Of a DNA stretch of 64,000 nt, positions 1 through 7,603 are shown in pieces. Source of the DNA: DATLXH01 sp035576005 (GTDB lineage: Bacteria; Acidobacteriota; Thermoanaerobaculia; Gp7-AA8); contig DATLXH010000091.1 in the NCBI GenBank assembly GCA_035576005.1, positions 1-64,000 of the forward strand. Direction: 5' to 3'. The notes under the pieces are model-generated. The model made no database searches. It was given only the letters and a program-made list of their open reading frames with translations, and was not told where the DNA came from. Positions within the stretch are counted from its first letter, which is position 1; each line of letters starts with the position of its first letter. The position numbers were made by a program, and so were the translations under genes.

Positions 1-314
1 GCCCTTTTCGAAGGACTGGCGAGACTTTCACGCCCCTCTCCCTGCTTCGCTCCGCTCGCTTCCCTCTCCCCGCCGGGGAGAGGGATTACGCCGCTTCGCG
101 GCTCAACGACGTCAGACAGTGAACCGGTGTCATCAGAAGCGATGTGCGGCTATGTGCCGCGCCCGAGAGAAAGAAACGATGTGTCGTTCCGACATCTTCG
201 CGAAGCCGCATAGACACTGGGAGTTTTCTGGAAGCGGGAAAATGTTGATCCGCGTCGGTAAGTCGGTGATGACTCAGCCGTCATTGGAACTTGGGGAGAT
301 AGGCAGGAAAAGCC
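1..314. other. Intergenic region at window edge
   Basis: I see no convincing gene here. The open frame that crosses it is arginine- and histidine-rich, lacks a ribosome binding site and runs out of frame into the PHP gene. The first 110 bases are C/T-rich and contain a hairpin, annotated separately. The remaining 200 bases should hold the promoter of the PHP gene, but I found no clear -35/-10 pair. Confidence 0.5.
62..84. repeat. Perfect 10-bp hairpin, REP-like
   Basis: CCCTCTCCCC, a GCC loop and GGGGAGAGGG form a perfect 10-bp stem. No T-tract follows on either strand, so a rho-independent terminator is unlikely. The C/T-rich flank and the CTCTCC..GGAGAG core resemble the repeat-like sequence inside the pseudopilin leader near 25480, which suggests a dispersed palindromic repeat. 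Confidence 0.5.
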
Positions 315-1148
315 ATGCGTTACGCAGACCTACACCTTCATACCTACCATTCCGACGGCACTCGGTCGCCCACCGAGGTGATCGATCTTGCTGTGAAGCT
401 CGATCTGAGAATCATCGCCATCAGCGATCACGACAACGTCGCCGCGTTTCACGAGATTCGAGACTATGCCGCGGAGCAGGAGATTCTTCTCATCCCCGCC
501 GCCGAGCTGTCTGCCAACCACTCGGGGGTGGATGTTCACATACTTGCTTACGCTTTCGATCCTGACGACGAGCGTCTCGCAACGAGGCTCATAGAGCTTC
601 GATCCGCGCGCGCCAGACGCGGCGAAACGATGGTCGACAGGCTCAGGTCACTCGGCTATCCGATCACGCTCGAGCGAGTCCAGGAGTTATGCGGTGACGG
701 TGCCCTGGGGCGCCCCCACGTCGCGCGAGCGCTCGTTGAACAGAAAGTCGTCTCATCGGTTTCAGAGGCTTTCGATCGATTCCTGAAACCTGGCAAACCA
801 GCGTACGTCGGAAAGGAAAGCTTCGAGGTCTCCGAACTTCTCGAGCTCGTTCGCGCCAGCGGAGGCCTGACGTCTGTTGCGCATCCCACGCTTTATCCTC
901 GTCAGCAGACGATCGTCCGCGAGGTGCTCCAACTGGGCGTTGATGCGATCGAGATCTACCATCCCGATGTCGATAGCGGATCGCGGACTACCTATCAGCG
1001 GATGGCGCGCGACATGGGAAAATTTGTCACTGGCGGGTCCGACGATCACGGGACGGTCAAGAAGACGGAAACCATCGGCTCGATCCGCGTTCCGGAGAAT
1101 CTGATCGAACCGATTCTGGCTCGTTTTTCCGACAGAGCTGCCGGCTAG
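315..1148 (+). CDS. PHP-domain phosphoesterase (YciV/RNase AM type)
   Basis: A cytoplasmic metal-dependent phosphoesterase of the PHP superfamily, 277 aa. The N-terminal motif DLHLHTYHSDG (residues 5-15) supplies the first histidine and aspartate ligands. SDHDN (37-41), E64, H75, the GRPHVARAL block (132-140), AHP (189-191) and a C-terminal GGSDDHG complete the metal site. Spacing and the GRPH block fit the YciV family, known in E. coli as a 3',5'-nucleoside bisphosphate phosphatase and 5'-3' RNase. The substrate here is inferred. An AGGA box sits about 10 bases before the ATG. The longer overlapping frame beginning at 119 is a shadow. The next gene starts only after a palindromic repeat, so this looks like a single-gene unit. 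Confidence 0.85.
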   Translation: MRYADLHLHTYHSDGTRSPTEVIDLAVKLDLRIIAISDHDNVAAFHEIRDYAAEQEILLIPAAELSANHSGVDVHILAYAFDPDDERLATRLIELRSARARRGETMVDRLRSLGYPITLERVQELCGDGALGRPHVARALVEQKVVSSVSEAFDRFLKPGKPAYVGKESFEVSELLELVRASGGLTSVAHPTLYPRQQTIVREVLQLGVDAIEIYHPDVDSGSRTTYQRMARDMGKFVTGGSDDHGTVKKTETIGSIRVPENLIEPILARFSDRAAG

Positions 1149-1190
1149 GCTCAGCCGCGTTGTTACGCATCGAGTACCTGCGCGTGGGCG

Positions 1191-1323
1191 CTCTGGAGTG
1201 CGGCTGCCGCAGCTGCCGCTTTCTGAGTCACTCTTGAGAAGAAGCTGTTACTCAGGAATCTGCGGCGTCCCTCGCAAGACCCAAAAGCGGCAGCTGCGGC
1301 AGCCGCACTCCAAAGCTTCGCGC
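1191..1323. repeat. Long inverted repeat, GGAGTGCGGC family, copy 1
   Basis: Positions 1194-1222 and 1284-1312 are perfect 29-bp inverted arms (start TGGAGTGCGGCTGCCGCAGC) around a 61-bp spacer. The arms are themselves internally palindromic (GCAGCTGC). A second copy lies at 62161-62295 with the same AAAGCTTCGC-type flank. Apparent alanine-rich ORFs on both strands are artefacts of the GCN periodicity. Confidence 0.85.
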
Positions 1324-1358
1324 TTACTATTAGATCTCTCCGCGGGGAGACCAGAACA

Positions 1359-2522
1359 GTGCTGATCAAACTACCCATCTTCGCCTGCCTCGCCCTTCTG
1401 GCTTTCGCGGGCACCACCCGGATCGGCCTTTTCACTCTCAACCGCGGAGTGTTCGGGCAGAAGAGCGACAAGTTCGACCGGATGAAGTGGCTGATGGTCG
1501 CGATTCCTCCTCTGCTGATCCTCCTCACGCTCCTCTTCTACCCACTTTGCGTCGCCATCCAGGATGGATTCTGGACGCCGTGGGCAACAGGGGGCGCCAT
1601 CTGGCTGCTTCTTTCCTGCGCAACTGGTGCGTACTGGATCGTGGACCGCGTTTACCAGAACCTTCGCGACAGCCACGTGCCGGGCACGAAGACTTTTCCC
1701 TCAGAGATCACACTCCTCCGCAAAGCGCATATCCCGATCCGCGCGCTGCGAGAGCTTGGCGCGCACAACGATCTCTACGACCTCGAGATCACTACTCACG
1801 CTGTGTTCATCCCCGACCTGCCCGAGGCATTCGAGGGGTATCGCATCGCCTTCCTCACGGATACGCACGTCGCGTCCTTCATGCGGCGCGCGTACTTCCG
1901 CGAATGCGTCGATCAGGTGAACAAACGTTCCGTCGACCTCATCCTCCTCGGCGGAGACTTCGTCACATGGAAACGCCACATCCCGCTCATGAGCGAACTG
2001 CTGATCGCACCTCTCCGAGCAAAGGACGGTTGCTTCGCGGTCCTAGGCAATCATGACTATTGGGCCGACGCTGACGGTGTAATCGCTGCGCTGACATCGC
2101 GCGGTGTTCGCTTCATCGTGAACAGAGCCGTTACCCTGGAACGCAACGGCGCAGCGATCGATCTCGTCGGGATCGACGAGGTCTATCGCGGACGACCTGA
2201 TGTTCCGGCTGCATTCTCCTCCGTGACGAATGACCGTCCCTGTCTGGGACTCAGCCATCATCCCGACATCATCGGACTCCTCCATGGCCGCCGAATCGAT
2301 CTGCTCCTCTGCGGGCACACGCACGGAGGTCAGATCCGCGTGCCATTCTTCGGCGCGCTGGTCGTTCCATCGAGACATGAGGCGCGCTATGCCGCTGGCT
2401 TCATCCGGGTCAGGGACGTGTTGATGTACGTCAGCCGAGGGTTAGGAGCCGTCCCGCCGATCCGGATCCTGTGCCGTCCGGAGATCCCCGTCTTCGTACT
2501 GCGACGGGGCGAAAAGCAATGA
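1359..2522 (+). CDS. Membrane-anchored metallophosphoesterase (YaeI/YkuE-like)
   Basis: A calcineurin-like metallophosphoesterase of 387 aa with a GTG start. The first ~110 residues contain about three hydrophobic segments, so the catalytic domain is probably held at the membrane. The metal-site signatures are in order: LTDTHV, LGGDFV, LGNHDYWAD, LSHHPD and CGHTHGGQI. This is the architecture of YaeI/YkuE-type enzymes, which act on lipid pyrophosphates or unknown membrane phosphoesters. The exact substrate cannot be read from sequence. Its stop overlaps the likely queG start (ATGA at 2519), so the two genes are probably cotranscribed. The start could also be a little downstream. Confidence 0.85.
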   Translation: MLIKLPIFACLALLAFAGTTRIGLFTLNRGVFGQKSDKFDRMKWLMVAIPPLLILLTLLFYPLCVAIQDGFWTPWATGGAIWLLLSCATGAYWIVDRVYQNLRDSHVPGTKTFPSEITLLRKAHIPIRALRELGAHNDLYDLEITTHAVFIPDLPEAFEGYRIAFLTDTHVASFMRRAYFRECVDQVNKRSVDLILLGGDFVTWKRHIPLMSELLIAPLRAKDGCFAVLGNHDYWADADGVIAALTSRGVRFIVNRAVTLERNGAAIDLVGIDEVYRGRPDVPAAFSSVTNDRPCLGLSHHPDIIGLLHGRRIDLLLCGHTHGGQIRVPFFGALVVPSRHEARYAAGFIRVRDVLMYVSRGLGAVPPIRILCRPEIPVFVLRRGEKQ

Positions 2523-3535
2523 AACTGAGCGACTGCTGGGCGGCGATCGAGTCGGCTGCGCTCTCCAACGGAGTGTCGGCGCTTGGCTCGAGCGAATTGT
2601 CAGACCCGAGCTCCGGCAAGTTCCTCAACTGGATTCGAGAGCATCGGCACGCAGAGATGTCTTACCTCGAAACAAATGCGCTCGTCCGCTCGGACCCCTC
2701 GGAGCGGTTTCCATGGGCGCGGAGCGTCGTCGTCATTGCGGTCCCTTACTCGTCCGAGCGCCCGGTCGCCTCGCCTCACGCTGTGTCGAACCTCATCGCG
2801 CGTTACGCGTTGGGTGACGACTACCATGCCATCATCGATGAGATTCTCGTGCAGATGGAAACGGCGATTCTGCGCGCGGCTCCCGATGCTCGCACGCGCC
2901 GATATGTCGACACGGGTCCGCTCTCGGATCGAGCTTACGGCGCGGCAGCAGGAATCGGCTGGATCGGAAAGAACGGGATGCTGATCGATCCTGATAGAGG
3001 TTCATACTTTTTCATCGGAACCCTGCTGACCTCGCTCGAGAACGACGTTTCCTTCGATGAGGTGACGGATCGGTGCGGCAGCTGCACCCGTTGCATTGAC
3101 GCCTGCCCGACGGATGCAATCCTTCCGGATAGAACGCTCGAGTCGGACCGTTGCATCAGCTACGCGACCATCGAGCAGCGAGGTCCACTCGACTCTTTCA
3201 TGGCCTCGAAAATTGAGGGCACGATCTTCGGTTGTGACATCTGCCAGGAGGTCTGCCCTTGGAACGATGTCGCGCCGCCGCCCTCGCACCCTTCGTTCAC
3301 ACCACGGGACTCCTATGGCGCGACTCCTGTGGGCGATCTTCTACGGCTCGATCAGAGCGCCTTCTCGAAACTCTTCTCGCGGAGTGCGGTCAAGAGAGCG
3401 AAACGCGCAGGGATTCTGCGTAACGCGATTCTCCAGCCGAATGCATTGACCGAAGCGATCAAAGTCCATCTCAGATCGGAGAGTGACGCTGGAGTTGAGG
3501 CGGCGCTGAAGCTACGCGCGTCCGAAGATTCCTGA
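2519..3535 (+). CDS. queG: Epoxyqueuosine reductase QueG
   Basis: QueG reduces epoxyqueuosine to queuosine in tRNA, the last step of queuosine synthesis, using cobalamin and two [4Fe-4S] clusters. The C-terminal half carries the bacterial ferredoxin-type cysteine set CGSCTRCIDACPTDA followed by CDICQEVCPWND, diagnostic of QueG. Upstream, GPLSDRAYGAAAGIGWIGKN is the conserved active-site and cobalamin region. I chose the ATG at 2519 (MKLSDCW), which overlaps the previous stop. The frame is open another 16 codons upstream, but that part lies inside the preceding gene. At 338 aa the length is normal, although the HEAT-like C-terminal extension is short. Confidence 0.93.
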   Translation: MKLSDCWAAIESAALSNGVSALGSSELSDPSSGKFLNWIREHRHAEMSYLETNALVRSDPSERFPWARSVVVIAVPYSSERPVASPHAVSNLIARYALGDDYHAIIDEILVQMETAILRAAPDARTRRYVDTGPLSDRAYGAAAGIGWIGKNGMLIDPDRGSYFFIGTLLTSLENDVSFDEVTDRCGSCTRCIDACPTDAILPDRTLESDRCISYATIEQRGPLDSFMASKIEGTIFGCDICQEVCPWNDVAPPPSHPSFTPRDSYGATPVGDLLRLDQSAFSKLFSRSAVKRAKRAGILRNAILQPNALTEAIKVHLRSESDAGVEAALKLRASEDS

Positions 3536-3606
3536 CATTGTTGTCGGGTGCCGACCCAGATGCGAATGCCTGCTTCCCGGCGGCCGCTTATTCAGGGGTG
3601 TTGCGT

Positions 3607-3682
3607 TGGTGGAGCCGAACGGGATCGAACCGTCGACCTCCTGAATGCCATTCAGGCGCTCTCCCAGCTGAGCTACGGCCCC
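3607..3682 (-). tRNA. tRNA-Ala (GGC anticodon)
   Basis: On the minus strand this 76-nt sequence folds as a full cloverleaf with the 3' CCA encoded. The acceptor GGGGCCG pairs with CGGCTCC and includes the G3:U70 pair that defines tRNA-Ala. The anticodon stem CCTGA/TCAGG encloses a 7-nt loop with GGC. It sits between queG and the TonB operon and is read against both. No other tRNA is adjacent. Confidence 0.96.
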
Positions 3683-3729
3683 TAACGCAACGACTCTGGC
3701 ATCGCGAACGCAGCGTTCCGCGAGGCGCG

Positions 3730-3758
3730 ATTGTATGGTCATTCGATGAAATACTCAA
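3730..3758 (-). promoter_or_regulatory. Likely sigma-70 promoter of tRNA-Ala
   Basis: Read on the minus strand: TTGAGT, a 17-bp spacer, then TACAAT. Initiation would fall near 3723, about 40 bases before the mature 5' end of the tRNA. I see no other gene it could serve. Confidence 0.55.
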
Positions 3759-3978
3759 TTTGATTGCACCGACGAACCTTCCATTCCACCGCGGCGGACG
3801 AAGCCTTTCGTTGGAACTCTGGCACTGAGGTTGAAATTGAGTCGCAGGAAACGAATCAACCGTCGTATCTTGATCGAGCCGGAACGTTACAAGCCGGTGA
3901 CAGAGGACTTTTCTTACAGATGCAGGGATTCTGACTTTTCGCAATCGACTCCATCGCTGCCGCGCCTGAGGTGCAAAG

Positions 3979-4752
3979 ATGTTCGATGAAGCGCTCATAG
4001 AATCGTCAAACCGAAACCGGCCGAAGGGCGCATGGAAAAGTGGAGTCCTCTCGATCGTCATCCATGCGGGACTGATGGCTGCCCTCGTCGCCGCCGGCTA
4101 TTACGTAAAAGAAAATCCGGAGGTGCTGAACAAGCCGATCGACGCCTTCGTCGTCTCGATGGCCCCTCCCCCACCTCCCCCTCCGCCGCCTCCACCTGCC
4201 GCGAGCGTGAGTGCAACTCAACAGGTCAGAGTTGAGACCCCTCGTGTCCGCCCCACGGAGTCGTTCGTCCAACCGATGGAAACTCCGAAAGAGGTGCCGG
4301 TCGCCGATAACCTGGAACCGAGCGCCCGCGGCGTCGCTGGCGGGGTCGTCGGCGGACAGGAAGGTGGCGTCGTCGGTGGGGTCATCGGCGGTGTGGTCGG
4401 CGGTGTGCTGGGTGGAACCCTCGGCGGAGAGCTGGGAGGTCAGCTCGGCGGCACCGGAGACGCTCCGGTCCGTGTGGGCGGCAACGTCACGGCACCGACC
4501 GTGATCAACAGAGTCGAGCCTGTGTACACTGAAATTGCAAGGAAAGCGCGTGTCGAAGGAATCGTCATTCTCGAGGCCATCATCGAGAAAGATGGCACCG
4601 TTCGCGACGTACGCACCCTCAAGGCGCTCCCTATGGGCCTCGATGCGGCTGCGATGGATGCCGTACGGCGATGGAAATTCAAGCCCGGAATGCTCAACGG
4701 GCGTCCCGTTCCAGTAATCTTTAATTTGACGGTTAACTTCCGATTGCAGTAG
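3979..4752 (+). CDS. TonB-family energy transducer with Gly-rich linker
   Basis: A TonB-like periplasm-spanning protein, 257 aa. Residues 22-43 form the inner-membrane anchor. A run of eleven prolines (63-73) begins the periplasmic linker. Residues 119-160 are a striking array of GGxxGG units (for example GGVVGGVIGG). The TonB C-terminal domain follows (about 171-257, with IARKARVEGIVILEAII and WKFKPGMLNGRPV). It is the first gene of a four-gene operon with one ExbB- and two ExbD-like proteins, which would energise it with the proton gradient. The cargo, an outer-membrane receptor, is not encoded nearby. The 295 bases upstream, beyond the tRNA, show no second gene. The glycine array is not a normal TonB feature. 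Confidence 0.9.
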   Translation: MFDEALIESSNRNRPKGAWKSGVLSIVIHAGLMAALVAAGYYVKENPEVLNKPIDAFVVSMAPPPPPPPPPPPAASVSATQQVRVETPRVRPTESFVQPMETPKEVPVADNLEPSARGVAGGVVGGQEGGVVGGVIGGVVGGVLGGTLGGELGGQLGGTGDAPVRVGGNVTAPTVINRVEPVYTEIARKARVEGIVILEAIIEKDGTVRDVRTLKALPMGLDAAAMDAVRRWKFKPGMLNGRPVPVIFNLTVNFRLQ

Positions 4753-4784
4753 TAAGCGGTTCGTTACGATAGGAGAAGCGTTCA

Positions 4785-5492
4785 ATGGAAGGAATGGCAG
4801 AATCATTTACTATGATGGGGATGTGGGCCGCGATGACCTGGCTTGGCAAGTCAGTGGTCATCGTGCTTGCGCTCATGTCGATCTGGTCGCTCTCCCTGGC
4901 CATCGAGCGGATCATCCGGTTCCGGCGCGCCAAGAAGGAATCACTGAAGGTGGCGCTTGGAGTGACCCCGCTGCTCAAGCAGCATAAGCTCGACGAAGCG
5001 ATCACCTTCGCAAAGGACAAGAAGTACAGGCACAGCCACCTCGCGCGTGTCCTGTCAGCTGGATTGACCGAGTTTCAGTATGAGCAGTCGCAGACTTTGC
5101 CGGACGATTTCGACATCGTCGAGTCAGGCAAGCGTGCAATCGAGCGCGAGACACTGATGACGACCGCTGAGATGAGAAAAGGGTTGGGGAATCTGGCAAC
5201 CATTTCGACCACGGCCCCGTTCGTCGGCCTGTTCGGCACCGTCATCGGAATCATCCACGCGTTCCAGGGAATGGCGGTATCCGGTTCCGGCGGTCTTGGA
5301 GCGGTCTCGTCAGGAATTGCAGAGGCACTCGCAACCACGGCGTTCGGACTGTTCGTCGCGATCCCGGCGGTCTGGCTCTACAACTATTTTCAGAACAAGA
5401 TCGAACGCTTCCAGGTGGAAATGTCGAACGCGTCGTCGGAGCTCGTCGACTATTTCATCAAGAACTCGGACCGCGCCCGGTCGCGCGGATAA
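4785..5492 (+). CDS. exbB: ExbB/TolQ/MotA proton-channel protein
   Basis: The pentameric channel subunit that, with ExbD, converts proton flow into movement of TonB. At 235 aa it has the family's three membrane segments at about 19-40, 139-160 and 177-199. The conserved TAPFVGLFGTVIGIIHAFQ block lies at segment 2. The large cytoplasmic loop between segments 1 and 2 is as expected. A GGAGAA box precedes the ATG. It follows the tonB-like gene by 32 bases and precedes two exbD genes. TolQ is possible from sequence alone, but the TonB partner favours ExbB. Confidence 0.9.
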   Translation: MEGMAESFTMMGMWAAMTWLGKSVVIVLALMSIWSLSLAIERIIRFRRAKKESLKVALGVTPLLKQHKLDEAITFAKDKKYRHSHLARVLSAGLTEFQYEQSQTLPDDFDIVESGKRAIERETLMTTAEMRKGLGNLATISTTAPFVGLFGTVIGIIHAFQGMAVSGSGGLGAVSSGIAEALATTAFGLFVAIPAVWLYNYFQNKIERFQVEMSNASSELVDYFIKNSDRARSRG

Positions 5493-5504
5493 GGGGAGCA
5501 ACCT

Positions 5505-5951
5505 ATGGCTTTTGGTCCAGGCGGCGGCAGTCCAGACGAGTTCAAGGGCGACATCAACGTAACGCCTCTGGTCGATGTCTGTCTCGTGCTCCTCATTATC
5601 TTCATGGTCGTCACGCCAATGCTCCAGCAGGGAATCGATGTCCAGTTGCCGACCGGACCACACTCTGAGAAAAAGCCGGGGAAAGAGGGCGATCTTCTGA
5701 TCTCGATCAAACCGGATGGAACCGTATTCGTTGGTCAGGACTGGATCCCCGATCGTGACCTGGTTCGATACCTTCAGGCCGAGTACAACAAGGATCCGGG
5801 CCGCAACGTGATGATGAAGGCGGACAAGCGAATCAACTTCGGTAAAGTCCGTGACGTGATGAAAGCTGCCAACGAGGCCAAGTTCACCGGCGTGTCCATT
5901 CTTACCGAGAATGTGCAGGCCGGTTCGCAGATGGCCCAGGGCAAAATGTAA
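5505..5951 (+). CDS. exbD: ExbD/TolR family protein 1
   Basis: A 148-aa biopolymer-transport protein with one N-terminal membrane helix (about 22-41). D24 sits in the conserved INVTPLVDVCLVLLIIFMV segment and is the proton-carrying residue of the family. The periplasmic domain contains the usual strand-helix pattern ending in a VSILTEN block. It starts 12 bases after exbB behind a GGGGAG box. A second ExbD follows immediately, so the motor may be a heteromer. Confidence 0.9.
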   Translation: MAFGPGGGSPDEFKGDINVTPLVDVCLVLLIIFMVVTPMLQQGIDVQLPTGPHSEKKPGKEGDLLISIKPDGTVFVGQDWIPDRDLVRYLQAEYNKDPGRNVMMKADKRINFGKVRDVMKAANEAKFTGVSILTENVQAGSQMAQGKM

Positions 5952-5964
5952 AAGGGACTGACCG

Positions 5965-6387
5965 ATGTCGATGAGCGTAGGTGGTTCGCGGGGAGTTCAA
6001 TCAGAGATCAATGTGACTCCTCTGGTAGATGTCGTGCTGGTGTTGCTCATTATTTTTATGGTTGCGACTCCGATCCTGCAGATGGGACTCGATGTCGAAG
6101 TTCCTCCGAAGGTGGAAATTACCGGTCCACCGCCGCCGACTGAACTGACGCAGCTCGTAGTGACAGTGAAGAGCGATGGCATCTACCTCAACCAGGACAA
6201 GATGTCGGACAGCAAGGCGCTTCGTGATCGTCTCGCTCCTCTTATGCTCTCGCGTGCGGAAAAGGACCGGGTCGTATTCATCAATTCCGAAGACAACATT
6301 CCTTTTGATCGCGCTGTCATCGCCATGGATGCTGCCCACGCGGGAGGGGCGCATAAAGTCGGATTCCTCACGGACGCACCGAAGTAA
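5965..6387 (+). CDS. ExbD/TolR family protein 2
   Basis: A second, distinct ExbD paralogue of 140 aa directly after the first. The membrane helix again contains the catalytic aspartate (D22 in INVTPLVDVVLVLLIIFMV). The periplasmic part differs clearly from ExbD1 (PPPTELTQLVVTVKSDG, AHAGGAHKVGFLTDAP), so this is an old duplication, not a recent copy. Paired ExbDs after one ExbB are common in Acidobacteriota and delta-proteobacterial TonB operons. A palindromic repeat begins 10 bases after the stop. Confidence 0.88.
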   Translation: MSMSVGGSRGVQSEINVTPLVDVVLVLLIIFMVATPILQMGLDVEVPPKVEITGPPPPTELTQLVVTVKSDGIYLNQDKMSDSKALRDRLAPLMLSRAEKDRVVFINSEDNIPFDRAVIAMDAAHAGGAHKVGFLTDAPK

Positions 6388-6396
6388 GTTTCCGCG

Positions 6397-6484
6397 CTGT
6401 GGCCGGAGATTCCAATGTCCGGCGTTCCTGGTTTGCATTAAGCGCCTTCCGGCGCGCCGGACATTGGAATGTCCGGCCACACAG
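6397..6484. repeat. Palindromic repeat, GGCCGGACATT family, copy 1
   Basis: An 88-bp imperfect palindrome: the left arm CTGTGGCCGG..TTCCAATGTCCGGCG is mirrored by CGCCGGACATTGGAATGTCC..CCACACAG. A shorter, inverted relative lies at 24901-24958. It separates the ExbD operon from selC and could end transcription of the first or act as an mRNA 3' structure. Confidence 0.8.
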
Positions 6485-6504
6485 TAAACAACACTCCTCA
6501 TCGA

Positions 6505-6602
6505 GGAGGCGAAAGGGGTCTGGCGGCCCCCGCGGTCTTCAAAACCGTAGTTTCGGCGCGGAAGCGTCGAAGGGTTGGTTCGATTCCGACACGCCTCCGC
6601 CA
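6505..6602 (+). tRNA. selC: tRNA-Sec (UCA anticodon), selC
   Basis: A 98-nt selenocysteine tRNA with CCA encoded. The acceptor GGAGGCG pairs with CGCCTCC, and the discriminator is G followed by CCA. The anticodon loop CTTCAAA places TCA at 6539-6541, so it reads UGA. The extra arm TTCGGCGC/GCGTCGAA forms an 8-bp stem closed by GGAA. The T-stem is GTTGG/CCGAC. Long extra arm, UCA anticodon and overall length together are diagnostic. No selA, selB or selD, and no recognisable selenoprotein, is in this window. It implies that at least some UGA codons in this genome are decoded as selenocysteine. Confidence 0.96.
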
Positions 6603-6721
6603 CTTGGGGTAGAACGCGCTGCGGAGCGGCGTCAAGTGCTCCCTTCTGTTGCCTTAGCTGACGCGGCTCCTCTCGCCCTTCGCGGCGACGAACCGCTCGT
6701 TCCGCGTACAATCGCAACGAC

Positions 6722-7537
6722 ATGATGGCCACGCTGGGCGCCTACGCGTTTTTCCTTGGCGCAATCGTTGGTAGCTTCCTCAATGTCGTGATCCATCGCT
6801 ATCCGCTGGGTGAATCGATTGTCTTCCCCCCGAGTCACTGCCCCCTCTGCAACTACAAGATCCGCCCCTGGGACAACGTGCCCATCATCAGTTACCTCCT
6901 CCTGTTGGGCCGCTGCCGCTCCTGCCGTTCCCCCATCACCCTCCGTTACCCTCTCATCGAGCTCGGTAATGGGCTTTTTTATCTCGCCATCTACCTCAAT
7001 ACCGGCGTGAGCTGGCTCTTTCCTCTCGTGGCCGCCGTGGTGTCATCCCTGCTCGTTCTCATCTACATTGACCTCGACATTCAGATCCTTCCTGATGTCA
7101 TCGATCTTCCGGGGATCGTTCTCGGTCTGGGAATCGGGGCGCTGTCCTCGAGTCTCCCGACTGGCACCCTCACCCTTTCCGAGTCCGTGATCGATGCCGC
7201 GCTCGGAGCTGCACTCGGGGGCGGGGTCCTTCTCTTCATCGCCCTCGTGTATCAACGCCTGCGAGGCATCGAAGGGATGGGGATGGGCGACGTCAAGATG
7301 ATGGCCATGATCGGCGCCGTCACCGGTTGGCGTTTCGTCCTGCCGGTCCTGCTCCTCAGTTCGATTGCCGGGACCGTAGTCGCCATCCCATCAGCAATCC
7401 GAAGCCGGCACGGTATGCAGCTCGCGCTTCCCTTTGGCGTCTTCCTGGGACTGGGAACGCTGGCAGTGATGTTCTTTGGCGACCGGTTGACCGAATGGTA
7501 CACGCTCCTGACCTATGGTCCTTCCCTTCCGTCATAG
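6722..7537 (+). CDS. pilD: Type IV prepilin peptidase / N-methyltransferase
   Basis: A bifunctional inner-membrane enzyme that cleaves prepilin leaders and methylates the new N-terminus. Of its 271 aa, the N-terminal cytoplasmic domain shows the conserved start GAIVGSFLNVVIHRYP and two CxxC pairs (C40/C43, C65/C68) that hold zinc. The aspartyl protease residues are in IDLDIQILPD (117-125) and GMGDVK (D190). Several hydrophobic helices cover the rest. It precedes the kinase and minor pilin genes, and is the only such peptidase in the window. It presumably serves all pilin-like proteins here. A TACAAT box lies 12 bases before the start, but I found no matching -35. Confidence 0.95.
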   Translation: MMATLGAYAFFLGAIVGSFLNVVIHRYPLGESIVFPPSHCPLCNYKIRPWDNVPIISYLLLLGRCRSCRSPITLRYPLIELGNGLFYLAIYLNTGVSWLFPLVAAVVSSLLVLIYIDLDIQILPDVIDLPGIVLGLGIGALSSSLPTGTLTLSESVIDAALGAALGGGVLLFIALVYQRLRGIEGMGMGDVKMMAMIGAVTGWRFVLPVLLLSSIAGTVVAIPSAIRSRHGMQLALPFGVFLGLGTLAVMFFGDRLTEWYTLLTYGPSLPS

Positions 7538-7603
7538 GACCAGCTCACCCTAAGATCCGACCACGGAAAGTCTGACAATGTCCATGCGCACCAGCTGACA
7601 CGA

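Noticed and set aside
119..565. 148-aa frame before and across the PHP gene
   Set aside because: Out of frame with the certain PHP gene, with Arg/His-rich shadow composition.
1163..1528. Alanine-run proteins at 1163 and 61933-62331
   Set aside because: The AAAAAAALQ-like segments are produced by the GCN-rich palindromic repeat in both directions, not by genes.
6397..6484. Rho-independent terminator after the ExbD operon
   Set aside because: The stem is strong, but no T-run follows and the sequence belongs to a dispersed repeat; it may still end transcription, but I do not call it a terminator.
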